Shown piece by piece: positions 26,000 to 34,074 of a DNA stretch of 60,375 bases (the first letter of the stretch is position 1; each line of letters opens with the position of its first letter). The notes below the pieces were generated by a model. It searched no databases, was not told the DNA's origin, and saw only the letters and a program-made list of their open reading frames with translations. The DNA is from an uncultured Propionibacteriaceae bacterium (GTDB lineage: Bacteria > Actinomycetota > Actinomycetes > Propionibacteriales > Propionibacteriaceae). A program made the position numbers and the translations under genes. The stretch spans positions 1-60,375 of the forward strand of contig CAKZHP010000117.1 of assembly GCA_936924635.1 (NCBI GenBank), read 5' to 3'.

Positions 26000-27622
26000 T
26001 CAGCCGAGCACCGTGTCGACCACCTGGCGGGCCTCCGCCTGCACCTGGGCGAGGTGCTCGGGCCCGCGGAGCGACTCGGCGTAGATCTTGTACACGTCCT
26101 CGGTCCCCGACGGGCGGGCCGCGAACCAGGCGCTCTCGGTGGTGACCTTGAGACCGCCGATCGGGGCGTTGTTGCCGGGAGCCGCGGTGAGCTTCGCGGT
26201 GATCGACTCTCCGGCCAGCTCGGTGGCGGTGACGTCGTCGGCCGACAGCTTGCCGAGCTTCGCCTTCTGCTCCCGGGTCGCCGGGGCGTCGACCCGGGCG
26301 TACGCGGACGCGCCGTACCGCTCCTCGAGCTTGCCGTAGAGCGCTGACGGCGACTCGCCGGTGACCGCGAGGATCTCGCTGGCGAGCAGGTCGAGGATGA
26401 TCCCGTCCTTGTCGGTGGTCCAGGTCGAGCCGTCGAGGGTGAGGAACGAGCCGCCCGCAGACTCCTCGCCGCCGAACCCGAGCTCGCCCGAGATCAGCCC
26501 CGGCACGAACCACTTGAAGCCGACGGGCACCTCCACCAGCCGGCGCCCGATCTCGGCGGCCACCTTGTCGATCATCGAGCTGGAGACCAGTGTCTTGCCG
26601 ACCCCGGCCGACGGCGACCAGCCGTCGCGGTGCGTGAAGAGGTACTGGATCGCGACCGCCAGGTAGTGGTTGGGGTTCATCAGGCCGGCGTCGGGGGTGA
26701 CGATGCCGTGACGGTCGGAGTCGGCGTCGTTGCCCGTGGCGACCTGGAACCGGTCGCGCTGCTGCACCAGCGACGCCATCGCGTACGGGCTGGAGCAGTC
26801 CATCCGGATCTTGCCGTCGTGGTCCAGCGTCATGAACGGCCATCGCGGGTCGACCTCACGGTTGACCACGGTCAGGTCGAGACCGAGCCGGTCGGCGATG
26901 TAGCCCCAGTACTGCACCGAGGCGCCGCCCATGGGATCGGCCCCGATCCGTACGCCCGAGGAGCGGATCGCGCCCAGGTCGATGACGTTCTTGAGGTCCT
27001 CGCAGTATGCGGTGAGGTAGTCCCAGCGCTCGACCTCGCACTGCTCGTACGGGGTCCGCCGGATGCTGGCGGGGTCGCGGAGCAGCTCGTTGGCGCGCGC
27101 CGCGATCACCGAGGTGGCGTCGGTGTCGGCCGGGCCGCCGTTCGGCGGGTTGTACTTGAAGCCGCCGTCACGGGGCGGGTTGTGCGACGGGGTGACCACG
27201 ATGCCGTCGGCCTGCGGCCCCGAGGTGTCCCGGTTGTGGACGATGATCGCCCGCGAGACCGCGGGGGTCGGGGTCCAGTCGGTCTCGCGCTCGGCCCGTA
27301 CGTGCACGCCGTGCGCCGTGAGCACCTCGATCGCCGTCCGCCAGGCGGGCAGCGAGAGGGCGTGCGTGTCCTTGCCGATGTAGAGGGGGCCGGTCGTGCC
27401 CTGGGCCTGCCGGTACTCGACGATGGCCTGCGTCGTGGCGGCGATGTGCGCCTCGTTGAACGCGGTGTCGAGGCTGGAGCCGCGGTGGCCGGAGGTGCCG
27501 AACACCACCTGCTGCCCGGGGTCGTCCGGGTCGGGGGTCAGGTCGTAGTAGGCGCCGACCACGGCGTCCACGTCGATGAGGTCCTGGGGCTGGGCGGGCT
27601 GTCCTGCACGTTCGTGAGCCAT
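26000..27622 (-). CDS. pgm: Phosphoglucomutase (alpha-D-glucose-phosphate specific)
   Basis: Interconverts glucose-1-phosphate and glucose-6-phosphate, linking glycolysis to glycogen and trehalose synthesis. It has 540 residues. The phosphoserine is S146 in TPSHNPP, the metal loop is NDADSDR, the sugar loop is GEESAGGS, and the phosphate loop is RPSGTEDVYK. Length and the position of S146 match the E. coli Pgm type rather than the PgcA or GlmM types. ATG 27622 is preferred to a frame that runs upstream into the divergent gene. Confidence 0.95.
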   Translation of the reverse strand: MAHERAGQPAQPQDLIDVDAVVGAYYDLTPDPDDPGQQVVFGTSGHRGSSLDTAFNEAHIAATTQAIVEYRQAQGTTGPLYIGKDTHALSLPAWRTAIEVLTAHGVHVRAERETDWTPTPAVSRAIIVHNRDTSGPQADGIVVTPSHNPPRDGGFKYNPPNGGPADTDATSVIAARANELLRDPASIRRTPYEQCEVERWDYLTAYCEDLKNVIDLGAIRSSGVRIGADPMGGASVQYWGYIADRLGLDLTVVNREVDPRWPFMTLDHDGKIRMDCSSPYAMASLVQQRDRFQVATGNDADSDRHGIVTPDAGLMNPNHYLAVAIQYLFTHRDGWSPSAGVGKTLVSSSMIDKVAAEIGRRLVEVPVGFKWFVPGLISGELGFGGEESAGGSFLTLDGSTWTTDKDGIILDLLASEILAVTGESPSALYGKLEERYGASAYARVDAPATREQKAKLGKLSADDVTATELAGESITAKLTAAPGNNAPIGGLKVTTESAWFAARPSGTEDVYKIYAESLRGPEHLAQVQAEARQVVDTVLG

Positions 27623-27695
27623 GCCGCCATCTTCGCCGCTCCGGAGGGGTCGGCGCAGGCCGTTCCACCTGCTCGTCCCTGGTTGAATGTGGGGC

Positions 27696-28601
27696 ATGAC
27701 ACAACCTCACGCGATGCGCGGCGCGATCGACCTGTCCTCGCTGGGGGCCTCAGCCCCGGCCGCTGGTGCACCCCGCAGTGGCAGCTACGTGGTCGACGTC
27801 GACGAGCGCAGCTTCGAGACGGTCATGCAGGGGTCGATGCGCCACCCCATCGTCATCGAGTTCTACTCCCCCCGCGCCCCGCAGCAGGAGAAGCTGAGCG
27901 GCGACCTGCGCGCGCTGGCCGACGCCTCCGAGGGCCGCTGGCAGCTGGCCAGGATCAACGTGGACGAGGCGCGCCAGATCGCCGCCGCGCTGCAGATCCA
28001 GGCGGTGCCGACGGTGGTCGGCGTCATCGGTGGCCAGCTGGTGCCGCTGTGGCAGGGCACCCTCTCGCGTGAGGAGGCCGGTGCCTACATCGCCGAGCTC
28101 CTGAAGCTCGCCGCCCAGCAAGGAGTGCTGGGGCGGGCCCAGCCCACGTCCGGTGCGCCGGCCGAGGCCGCCGCTGACGACGAGGCCGCCCACGACCCGC
28201 GGTTCTCGGCCGCGTACGACGCCATGGAGCGATCCGACTTCGCCGCGGCGGAGGAGGAGTTCGGCAAGGTGCTGGCCGCGACGCCGAACGACCCCGACGC
28301 CAAGGCGGGGCTCGCGCAGGCGGGGCTGCTGAAGCGGGTGATCGCGCTCGACCCGCAGGAGATCGACCGCCGGCTCGCCGACCCCGCCGACACCGAGGCC
28401 GTGCTGGCAGCCGCTGACCTGGAGGCCGCGAGCGGTGCGCCCGAGAAGGCGTTCGAGCGTCTGCTGACCGTGATCCGTGAGCAGCCGGGCGACGCGCGGG
28501 AGGCGGCCCGTACGCGGCTGCTGGAGCTGTTCGAGACCTTCGGGCCCACCGACCCGGCCGTGCTGAAGGCGCGCCGGGCGCTCGCGACCGCTCTGTTCTG
28601 A
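27696..28601 (+). CDS. YbbN/CnoX-like thioredoxin-fold TPR protein without CxxC
   Basis: A 301-residue protein. A thioredoxin-fold domain (about 30-135) keeps the cis-proline segment AVPTVVGVIGG. The active-site turn reads SPRAPQQEK (58-66), with neither cysteine present. A TPR-like helical part (about 165-301) follows, with DFAAAEEEFGKVLAATPNDP and ARTRLLELFETFGP. This is the pattern of YbbN-type co-chaperones, which act as holdases rather than reductases. In M. tuberculosis the comparable gene (Rv1324) lies near glgB and glgE as here, from memory. ATG 27696 gives MTQPHAMRG. Confidence 0.85.
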   Translation: MTQPHAMRGAIDLSSLGASAPAAGAPRSGSYVVDVDERSFETVMQGSMRHPIVIEFYSPRAPQQEKLSGDLRALADASEGRWQLARINVDEARQIAAALQIQAVPTVVGVIGGQLVPLWQGTLSREEAGAYIAELLKLAAQQGVLGRAQPTSGAPAEAAADDEAAHDPRFSAAYDAMERSDFAAAEEEFGKVLAATPNDPDAKAGLAQAGLLKRVIALDPQEIDRRLADPADTEAVLAAADLEAASGAPEKAFERLLTVIREQPGDAREAARTRLLELFETFGPTDPAVLKARRALATALF

Positions 28602-28618
28602 CCGACGCGTACGACCGA

Positions 28619-28643
28619 GGGTCCTGGGCATCGCTCAGGACCC
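28619..28643. terminator. Bidirectional hairpin between YbbN-like gene and rtcB remnant
   Basis: GGGTCCTG (28619-28626) and CAGGACCC (28636-28643) pair perfectly around a 9-base loop. It sits between two convergent genes. There is no T run, so it may act as a Rho-assisted or I-shaped terminator for either strand. Confidence 0.55.
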
Positions 28644-28658
28644 CTGGTGCGCGTCCGG

Positions 28659-29627
28659 TCAGTCGCCCTTCACGTTCACGATCTGCCGCAGCGTGTGCCG
28701 GACCTCCACCAGGTCGGCGGCGTCCGCCATCACCTGGTCGATGTCCTTGTACGCCTGCGGGATCTCGTCGATGAAGGCGGCGCTGTCGCGGTACTCGATG
28801 CCCGCCATCGTCGTGCCGAAGTGCGTCTACTGCTCGGTGTAGTTGTGGTGGCAGTTGATCCGCTCCTGCTGTTCCACCGGCGCTCCGCTCCAGTGCTCCA
28901 CCTGGGTGACCACCCGGTCCATCATCTCCTCGCGGTTGAGCAGCGCGTAGCGCTGCGCCCAGCGCAGCTCACGGATGTACGCGTCGAACTCGTCGGTGCC
29001 CTCGACCAGGTAGGCGAGGTCGTTGTCCGGGAGCTCGATCGACTGCTGCTTCGCCAGCTCCTGCGCGACCTGGATGTGGTGCTGGGCGATCCTGTTGCCC
29101 ACGCCCCGGGAGCCGGAGTGCAGGAACAGCCAGACCCGGTCCTGCTCGTCGAGGCTCACCTCGATGAAGTGGTTGCCGGAGCCGAGCGTGCCGAGCTGCA
29201 GCTTCCAGCGAGCCGCGTACGACGCCGGGTCGAACGCGGCCTTGGCGGCCGACGCCGTCAGCTCGTCGAGCCGTGCCTGCGTGTGCTCACGGGAGACCTT
29301 CCGGTTGGCAGCGCCCGCGGGCAGGGGGATGGAGCGCTCGATCTGCTCCCGGAGCGCCGACAGGTCGCCCGACATGTCGCCCTTGGTGAGCGGTGTGCGC
29401 ACGGCGATCATGCCGCACCCGATGTCGACGCCCACGGCGGCCGGGATGATCGCCCCGAGGGTTGGGATCACCGACCCCAGGGCGGCCCCGAGACCCAGGT
29501 GGGCGTTGGGCATCAGCGCGAGGTGGGGGATGACGAAGGGTATCGACGCCGTCTTCTCCGCCTGCTGGCGCGTCTGCTCCTCCAGGATGCTGGCCCAGCT
29601 GTAGAGCCGCTCGTTGATCCTCTGCAT
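28659..29627 (-). pseudogene. rtcB: RNA ligase RtcB, inactivated by a stop codon and internal deletion
   Basis: RtcB joins 2',3'-cyclic phosphate and 5'-OH RNA ends. The N-terminal 266 residues are well preserved: MQRINERLYSWASILEE, VGVDIGCGMIAV with its metal Cys, LGTLGSGNHFIEV, LHSGSRGVGN and RINCHHNYTEQ. Then TAG (28827-28829) replaces what is normally a Glu codon. In the same frame the text continues THFGTT and MAGIEYRDSAAFIDEIP to HTLRQIVNVKGD. So about 70-75 residues are missing, including the segment with the GMP-attached histidine (SPHGAGR). Both lesions are fatal to activity. The deletion cannot be a simple read error. Confidence 0.9.
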
Positions 29628-29678
29628 GGTGCGAACCCTGCTTCGGTTCGTGGTGCGGTCTGGGTGCTTCTGCCGGAG

Positions 29679-29712
29679 ACAAGAAACGCCCGCGGGCTCA
29701 GGCCCCGGGCGT
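29679..29712 (-). terminator. Rho-independent terminator after the small ORF
   Basis: Read on the minus strand, ACGCCCG pairs with CGGGCGT and GGGC with GCCC around the loop CTGA, with one bulged G. The stem is followed directly by TTTCTTG. It lies 18 bases after the end of the small ORF and 50 bases before rtcB, so it ends a transcript that comes from upstream of rtcB. Confidence 0.75.
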
Positions 29713-29730
29713 CGTCCTCGCTCGACTCTC

Positions 29731-29862
29731 TCAGTCGGTGCGGGGCCAGGCGCGGGGGAGGGCGCGCTTCAGGCAGCCCAGGGCGTACAGACAACCCACG
29801 ACGCTCTCCCGCACGCGGCGGGGGAGTCGCTGCCCCTGGCGGGCTGCGCTGCGGATCGACAT
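29731..29862 (-). CDS. Putative 43-residue basic protein
   Basis: The frame from ATG 29862 reads MSIRSAARQGQRLPRRVRES, VVGCLYALGCLKRALPR and a short tail. It has a net positive charge and a short amphipathic or hydrophobic middle with two Cys. The main support is position: an intrinsic terminator follows 18 bases after the stop and a second hairpin lies upstream, so a short transcript is expected here. It may be a small protein or a small RNA. No ribosome site is convincing and I recognise no family. The rest of the gap 29628-29999 holds only the two hairpins. Confidence 0.35.
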   Translation of the reverse strand: MSIRSAARQGQRLPRRVRESVVGCLYALGCLKRALPRAWPRTD

Positions 29863-29940
29863 GCTCACGAGTCTGCCCGGCGCCTCGCGGACGCCGCAAT
29901 CAGTTCTCGGTCTCGTGCTCCCGCCCCGGGGAGGGAACGC

Positions 29941-29972
29941 AGACGCCGGGCGAGTGCTCTCGCCCGGCGTCT
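29941..29972 (-). terminator. Perfect hairpin downstream of ferritin
   Basis: Two 14-base arms (29941-29954 and 29959-29972) pair without mismatch around the loop TGCT. It lies 28 bases after the ferritin stop on the minus strand. No T run follows on either strand, so it is probably an I-shaped or Rho-assisted terminator. Confidence 0.65.
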
Positions 29973-29999
29973 GAGTCATTCGGTGTCGTGAGCCGTGAC

Positions 30000-30521
30000 T
30001 CAGCTGTCCTTCGCCTCGGTGGTCTCCACGGGGCGGGCTCCGAGCTCGGCGTCGAGGCGCAGCAGGCCGGGGCCGTCGTCGCCGATCAGCTCGATGCGGG
30101 CGACGATGTTGCTCACGGTCGACTCCTCCTCGATCTGCTCGTCGAGGAACCAGTTCAGCAGTGGGCGGCTGTCGAGGTCACCGGCGGCCTCGGCGTCGCG
30201 GTAGAGCTGCCGGATGGCCTCCGACACCTTCTGCTCGTGGGCGAGCGCGGCGTTGAAGACGTCGAGCGCCGTGGCGTCCTTGTCGACCTCCGGAGCGGCG
30301 ATGGTGCCGATCGTCGGGTGGTTCTCGCGGTCGACGACGTGGTCGATGAACTTGTTGGCGTGGACGATCTCCTCGTCGGCCTGGTGGCGCAGCCACGCAG
30401 CCATCCCGGGCAGGTCCTGCACATCCATCTGGATGGCGAGCTGCCGGTAGACGGTCGAGGCCTCGAGCTCCAGGGTGATCTGGTCGTCGAACTTCTTGGC
30501 AAGGTCCTCAGCAATCTTCAT
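30000..30521 (-). CDS. Bacterial non-haem ferritin
   Basis: Iron-storage protein forming a 24-subunit shell. It has 173 residues in a four-helix bundle. Ferroxidase ligands are E18 in ITLELEAS, E50/E51 and H54 in QADEEIVHANKF, and further acids in FLDEQIEEES. No haem-binding Met as in bacterioferritin is evident at the expected place. ATG 30521 is chosen from the family N-terminus MKIAEDLAKKF. It is single and followed by a hairpin. I do not see an iron-regulator box with confidence. Confidence 0.93.
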   Translation of the reverse strand: MKIAEDLAKKFDDQITLELEASTVYRQLAIQMDVQDLPGMAAWLRHQADEEIVHANKFIDHVVDRENHPTIGTIAAPEVDKDATALDVFNAALAHEQKVSEAIRQLYRDAEAAGDLDSRPLLNWFLDEQIEEESTVSNIVARIELIGDDGPGLLRLDAELGARPVETTEAKDS

Positions 30522-30680
30522 GCCTGCCAACCTAGCGCGACGCCGGGGGCCGCGGAACCGTGGTCGCCCTTTCGAAGGCGGGTGACTCCGAGCTGCACCG
30601 CAAGTCTGAGAGCTCTCTCGCCGGAGCCGGTCCTGGCGCCCTAGACCCGAGGATGTGACCGCTGCCCAGAACCCCACGCA

Positions 30681-30686
30681 TACCCT
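30681..30686 (+). promoter_or_regulatory. -10 box before the metallopeptidase gene
   Basis: TACCCT fits the TANNNT -10 pattern, 28 bases before the GTG at 30715. A strong ribosome site (GAGGAGG, 30704-30710) sits between. No clear -35 box is seen. Confidence 0.35.
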
Positions 30687-30714
30687 GGTGGCGATCAGCT
30701 GATGAGGAGGCGCC

Positions 30715-32076
30715 GTGAGCCACGGGTCTGTCGCGCACCTGACCGCCTCCAGCGGTCGCGACGAGTACCCGTACGCGCCCCGCCCCCTGGCGACGCCTCC
30801 GTACGGGCCGGGGCCGTACGGCTCACCTGTCCCGTCGGCGCCTTCCGGACCTTCGGCCTCCCCGATGGCGTACGGACCAGGCCCGGCCATCCCGCACGTG
30901 TCGGCTCCCTCCCCGGGGGTCCCTCCGGTCCCGTACGCGGGGCCGCGCAGCGGGCCGGACTTCTGGCCCCCGGCCCAGGCCCCGAACCATGCCGTGCCTC
31001 CCGCGGCGGCCCCGGCCGGGTGGCAGCGTCAGGCCCCAGCGGCCCCGGTGTACGGGCCCGCCGGCCCCGCCTACCCGCAGGCCCCGGCGCACCTGCCACC
31101 CTCGCCCTACGTCCAGACCCCCGCCCCGGCGTACCTCCCTCCTCGGCCTGCCCACCAGGACCCCGACCGCGTCAGCCCCGCGGCGGCGTTCGGCGTGATC
31201 GCCCTGTCCCTGCTGCTCCTGGGGGCGGTGCTGGCGTACGTGGTCCTGGACCCCTTCGCACCACCGGCGGCCCGCAGCACCTCCCAGCCCAGCAGCACCC
31301 AGCCCGGCAGCACCCAGCCCGGCCCGGCGACGACCCAGCCTCCGCTGCCCGGGTCGGGTCCCTCGACCGCGTCCGCCGCACCGGCCTCCACGAAGGGTTC
31401 CTCGCGCGAGGACCAGCTGCTGAGGGCGAACCCGCTCTACGCCCAGACCCTGTCGGGAAGCTGTGCCCGACAGGGGCTGCCGAGCACCACCGCGGAGACC
31501 AAGAAGGTCGTGCAGGGATACACCGACTGCCTGAACGCGCTCTGGAAGCCGCGGGTCGTCGCCGCCGGGTACACGTTCCGGCCGCCGTCGGTGCAGTACT
31601 TCACCGGCTCGGTCACCACGGCGTGCGGACGGTCACCCCGCACGGAGGACACCCCGGCGTTCTACTGCCCGCCGGAGGAGACCATCTACATCGCCGAGAC
31701 CGGCATCGAGATGATGCAGATCCACCGCATGCTGGGCCTGGAGCTGGTCGCCCACGAGTACGGCCACCACGTGCAGCGACTGTCCCTCGTCCTGGACGGC
31801 ATCGACCTGCCTGACTCGACCCTGTCCACCACGGAGGCGGGCCGGCGGGTCGAGCTGCAGGCGCACTGCCTGGCGTACGCGGTCGCGGGGAACGTGAAGG
31901 GCTACGGGCCGAACGCGGAGGAGCTCAAGTTCCTGAAGCGGGTGTGGGAGGTGCCCTCCGACCCGGAGGGTCACGGCTCGCCTCAGGCCATCAAGCTCTG
32001 GGGGGAGCGCGGGCTGGCCGCGACCTCGCTCAAGGCCTGTGACACCTTCTCCGCACCGGCGGCCGAGGTCACCTAG
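30715..32076 (+). CDS. Membrane-anchored neutral zinc metallopeptidase
   Basis: A 453-residue protein. About 155 N-terminal residues are Pro/Tyr/Ala/Gly-rich and disordered, then one helix (about 158-182), a Ser/Thr/Gln/Pro linker (about 190-225) and an outside catalytic domain. The zinc motif is HEYGHH (347-352) in LELVAHEYGHHVQ, with a downstream acid in EAGRRVELQAHCLA. This matches the YpfJ-type putative neutral zinc metallopeptidase family. Two cysteine pairs in the domain may form disulfides. The GTG has a GAGGAGG ribosome site. The substrate is unknown. Confidence 0.85.
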   Translation: MSHGSVAHLTASSGRDEYPYAPRPLATPPYGPGPYGSPVPSAPSGPSASPMAYGPGPAIPHVSAPSPGVPPVPYAGPRSGPDFWPPAQAPNHAVPPAAAPAGWQRQAPAAPVYGPAGPAYPQAPAHLPPSPYVQTPAPAYLPPRPAHQDPDRVSPAAAFGVIALSLLLLGAVLAYVVLDPFAPPAARSTSQPSSTQPGSTQPGPATTQPPLPGSGPSTASAAPASTKGSSREDQLLRANPLYAQTLSGSCARQGLPSTTAETKKVVQGYTDCLNALWKPRVVAAGYTFRPPSVQYFTGSVTTACGRSPRTEDTPAFYCPPEETIYIAETGIEMMQIHRMLGLELVAHEYGHHVQRLSLVLDGIDLPDSTLSTTEAGRRVELQAHCLAYAVAGNVKGYGPNAEELKFLKRVWEVPSDPEGHGSPQAIKLWGERGLAATSLKACDTFSAPAAEVT

Positions 32077-32107
32077 CCTCGTCGGCGGAACGGATGCGTA
32101 CGGACCG

Positions 32108-34045
32108 TCAGGCCACCCCGCCGGCCTCGGTCTCGACGGCGTCGGTCGGGTCGTACGCCAGCCACACCGCACCGAGTGCCGGGACGGACACGGTCGCCGA
32201 CGCGGGGAAGTCGCCGTACGGGACCTCGTACGCGGTGACCTGGCCGAGGTTGCCGTACATCCCGGAGCCGTCGTAGAACTCCGAGTCGGTGTTGAGGATC
32301 TCGCGCCAGGTGCCAGCCTTCGGCAGGCCGATCTGGTACGCCCCGTGGGGGTTCGGGGAGAAGTTCACGATGACCGCGACCATCTGGCCGCGGCCGTCCT
32401 GGCGCAGCCAGCTGAACATCGCGTTCTCGCTGTCGCCGCCGTTGATCCACCGGTAGCCGGCGGGGTCGTTGTCCAGCGCGTACAGGGCGGGGGTGGAGCG
32501 GTAGATCTGGTTCATGTCGCGGAACAGCCGCTGCAGGCCGTGGTGGCCCCACAGGTCGCTGACCCACCACTCGAGGCTGCTGGACTCGGCGAACTCGCGC
32601 CGCTGCCCGAACTCGTTGCCCATGAAGATGAGCTTCTTGCCGGGGAACGACCACATGTAGGCGTAGAAGGCTCGCAGCGTGGCGAAGGTGCGCCAGTCGT
32701 CGTCGCCGGGCACCTTCTCCGGCATCGAGCCCTTGCCGTGCACGACCTCGTCGTGGCTGATCGGGAGCAGGAAGTTCTCCGTGTACTGGTAGACCATCGC
32801 GAAGGTCATCAGCCCGTGGTGGTGCTTGCGGGCCTCCGGCTCGAGCTGCAGGTAGCGGAGCGAGTCGTTCATCCAGCCCATGTTCCACTTGAAGCCGAAG
32901 CCCAGGCCGCCGTGGTCGACGCGGCGCGTGACACCGGGGAACGAGGTCGACTCCTCGGCGATCATCATCACGCCCGGCTCACGCTCGTACAGGTGCATGT
33001 TGACGTAGCGCAGGAAGTCGATGGCCTCGAGGTTCTCATGGCCCCCGAACTGGTTGGGGACCCACTGCCCGGGCTCGCGGGAGTAGTCGAGGTAGAGCAT
33101 CGAGGCCACCGCGTCGACCCGCAGGCCGTCGATGTGGAACTCCTTGACCCAGTAGAGGGCGTTGGAGACCAGGAACGACTTCACCTCGTTGCGGCCGTAG
33201 TTGAAGATGTACGTGCCCCAGTCCTGGTGCTCGCCCTGACGGGGGTCCGCGTGCTCGTACAGGGCGGTGCCGTCGAAACGGCCGAGCGCCCACTCGTCCT
33301 TGGGGAAGTGGCCCGGCACCCAGTCGACGAGCACGCCGATGCCCGCCTGGTGCAGGCGGTCGATGAGGTAGCGCAGCTCGTCGGGGCGCCCGAACCGCGA
33401 GGTGGGCGCGAAGTATCCGGTGACCTGGTAGCCCCAGGACGGCTCGTACGGGTGCTCGGCGACCGGCATCAGCTCGACGTGGGTGTAGCCCTGCCAGGTG
33501 ACGTACTCGACGAGCTCGTCGGCCAGCTCCAGGTAGGTCTTGCCGCGGCGCCAGCCACCCAGGTGCACCTCGTACACGCTCATCGGCTCGGCGTGCGCGG
33601 CCGCTGCCCGGCGCCTCGCCATCCACTCGTCGTCAGCCCACTCGTACTGCGAGGTGTAGACGATCGAGGCCGTGGCCGGTGCCGACTCGCAGAAGAACGC
33701 CATCGGGTCGGCCTTCTCGCGCCACACGCCGTCAGGGCCCTGGATGCGGAACTTGTACAGGGTGCCGGTGCCGCGCTGCTCGATGAACCGCGCCCACACC
33801 CCGGTGCCGGGGATGCGCACCATCTCGTCGCCGCCCCAGCCGTTGAAGTCGCCCATCACCTGGACGCGCTGGGCGTTGGGCGCCCAGACGGCGAAACGGA
33901 CGCCCGGGATGCGGGTCTGGCTGTCCTGGTCGAAGACCGTCGTCTCGTGGGCGCCGAGGCGCTTCCACACCTCGGTGTCACCACCGGAGTGGAACCCCTC
34001 CAGGTCCCAGCCCGTGAGCTCTCCCGCCAGGTCGTACGTCGCCAT
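32108..34045 (-). CDS. glgB: 1,4-alpha-glucan branching enzyme
   Basis: GH13 enzyme that makes alpha-1,6 branches in glycogen or in the glucan built by GlgE. It has 645 residues with an N-terminal CBM48 (FAVWAPNAQRVQVMGDFNGW). The catalytic barrel carries nucleophile D311 (DGLRVDAVASMLYLDYSRE), acid/base E364 (MMIAEEST) and stabiliser D432 (ISHDEVVHG). It lacks the extra N-terminal domain of the longer mycobacterial enzyme. It is last in the glgX-glgE-mak-glgB run, 29 bases after mak. Confidence 0.96.
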   Translation of the reverse strand: MATYDLAGELTGWDLEGFHSGGDTEVWKRLGAHETTVFDQDSQTRIPGVRFAVWAPNAQRVQVMGDFNGWGGDEMVRIPGTGVWARFIEQRGTGTLYKFRIQGPDGVWREKADPMAFFCESAPATASIVYTSQYEWADDEWMARRRAAAAHAEPMSVYEVHLGGWRRGKTYLELADELVEYVTWQGYTHVELMPVAEHPYEPSWGYQVTGYFAPTSRFGRPDELRYLIDRLHQAGIGVLVDWVPGHFPKDEWALGRFDGTALYEHADPRQGEHQDWGTYIFNYGRNEVKSFLVSNALYWVKEFHIDGLRVDAVASMLYLDYSREPGQWVPNQFGGHENLEAIDFLRYVNMHLYEREPGVMMIAEESTSFPGVTRRVDHGGLGFGFKWNMGWMNDSLRYLQLEPEARKHHHGLMTFAMVYQYTENFLLPISHDEVVHGKGSMPEKVPGDDDWRTFATLRAFYAYMWSFPGKKLIFMGNEFGQRREFAESSSLEWWVSDLWGHHGLQRLFRDMNQIYRSTPALYALDNDPAGYRWINGGDSENAMFSWLRQDGRGQMVAVIVNFSPNPHGAYQIGLPKAGTWREILNTDSEFYDGSGMYGNLGQVTAYEVPYGDFPASATVSVPALGAVWLAYDPTDAVETEAGGVA

Positions 34046-34074
34046 CCGTGTTCTCCTCTCGACGGCTCTCGCCG

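Noticed and set aside
28827..28829. TAG in rtcB read as an amino acid (pyrrolysine or suppression)
   Set aside because: No pyl genes or context, and the gene also lacks its catalytic segment, so decay explains it.
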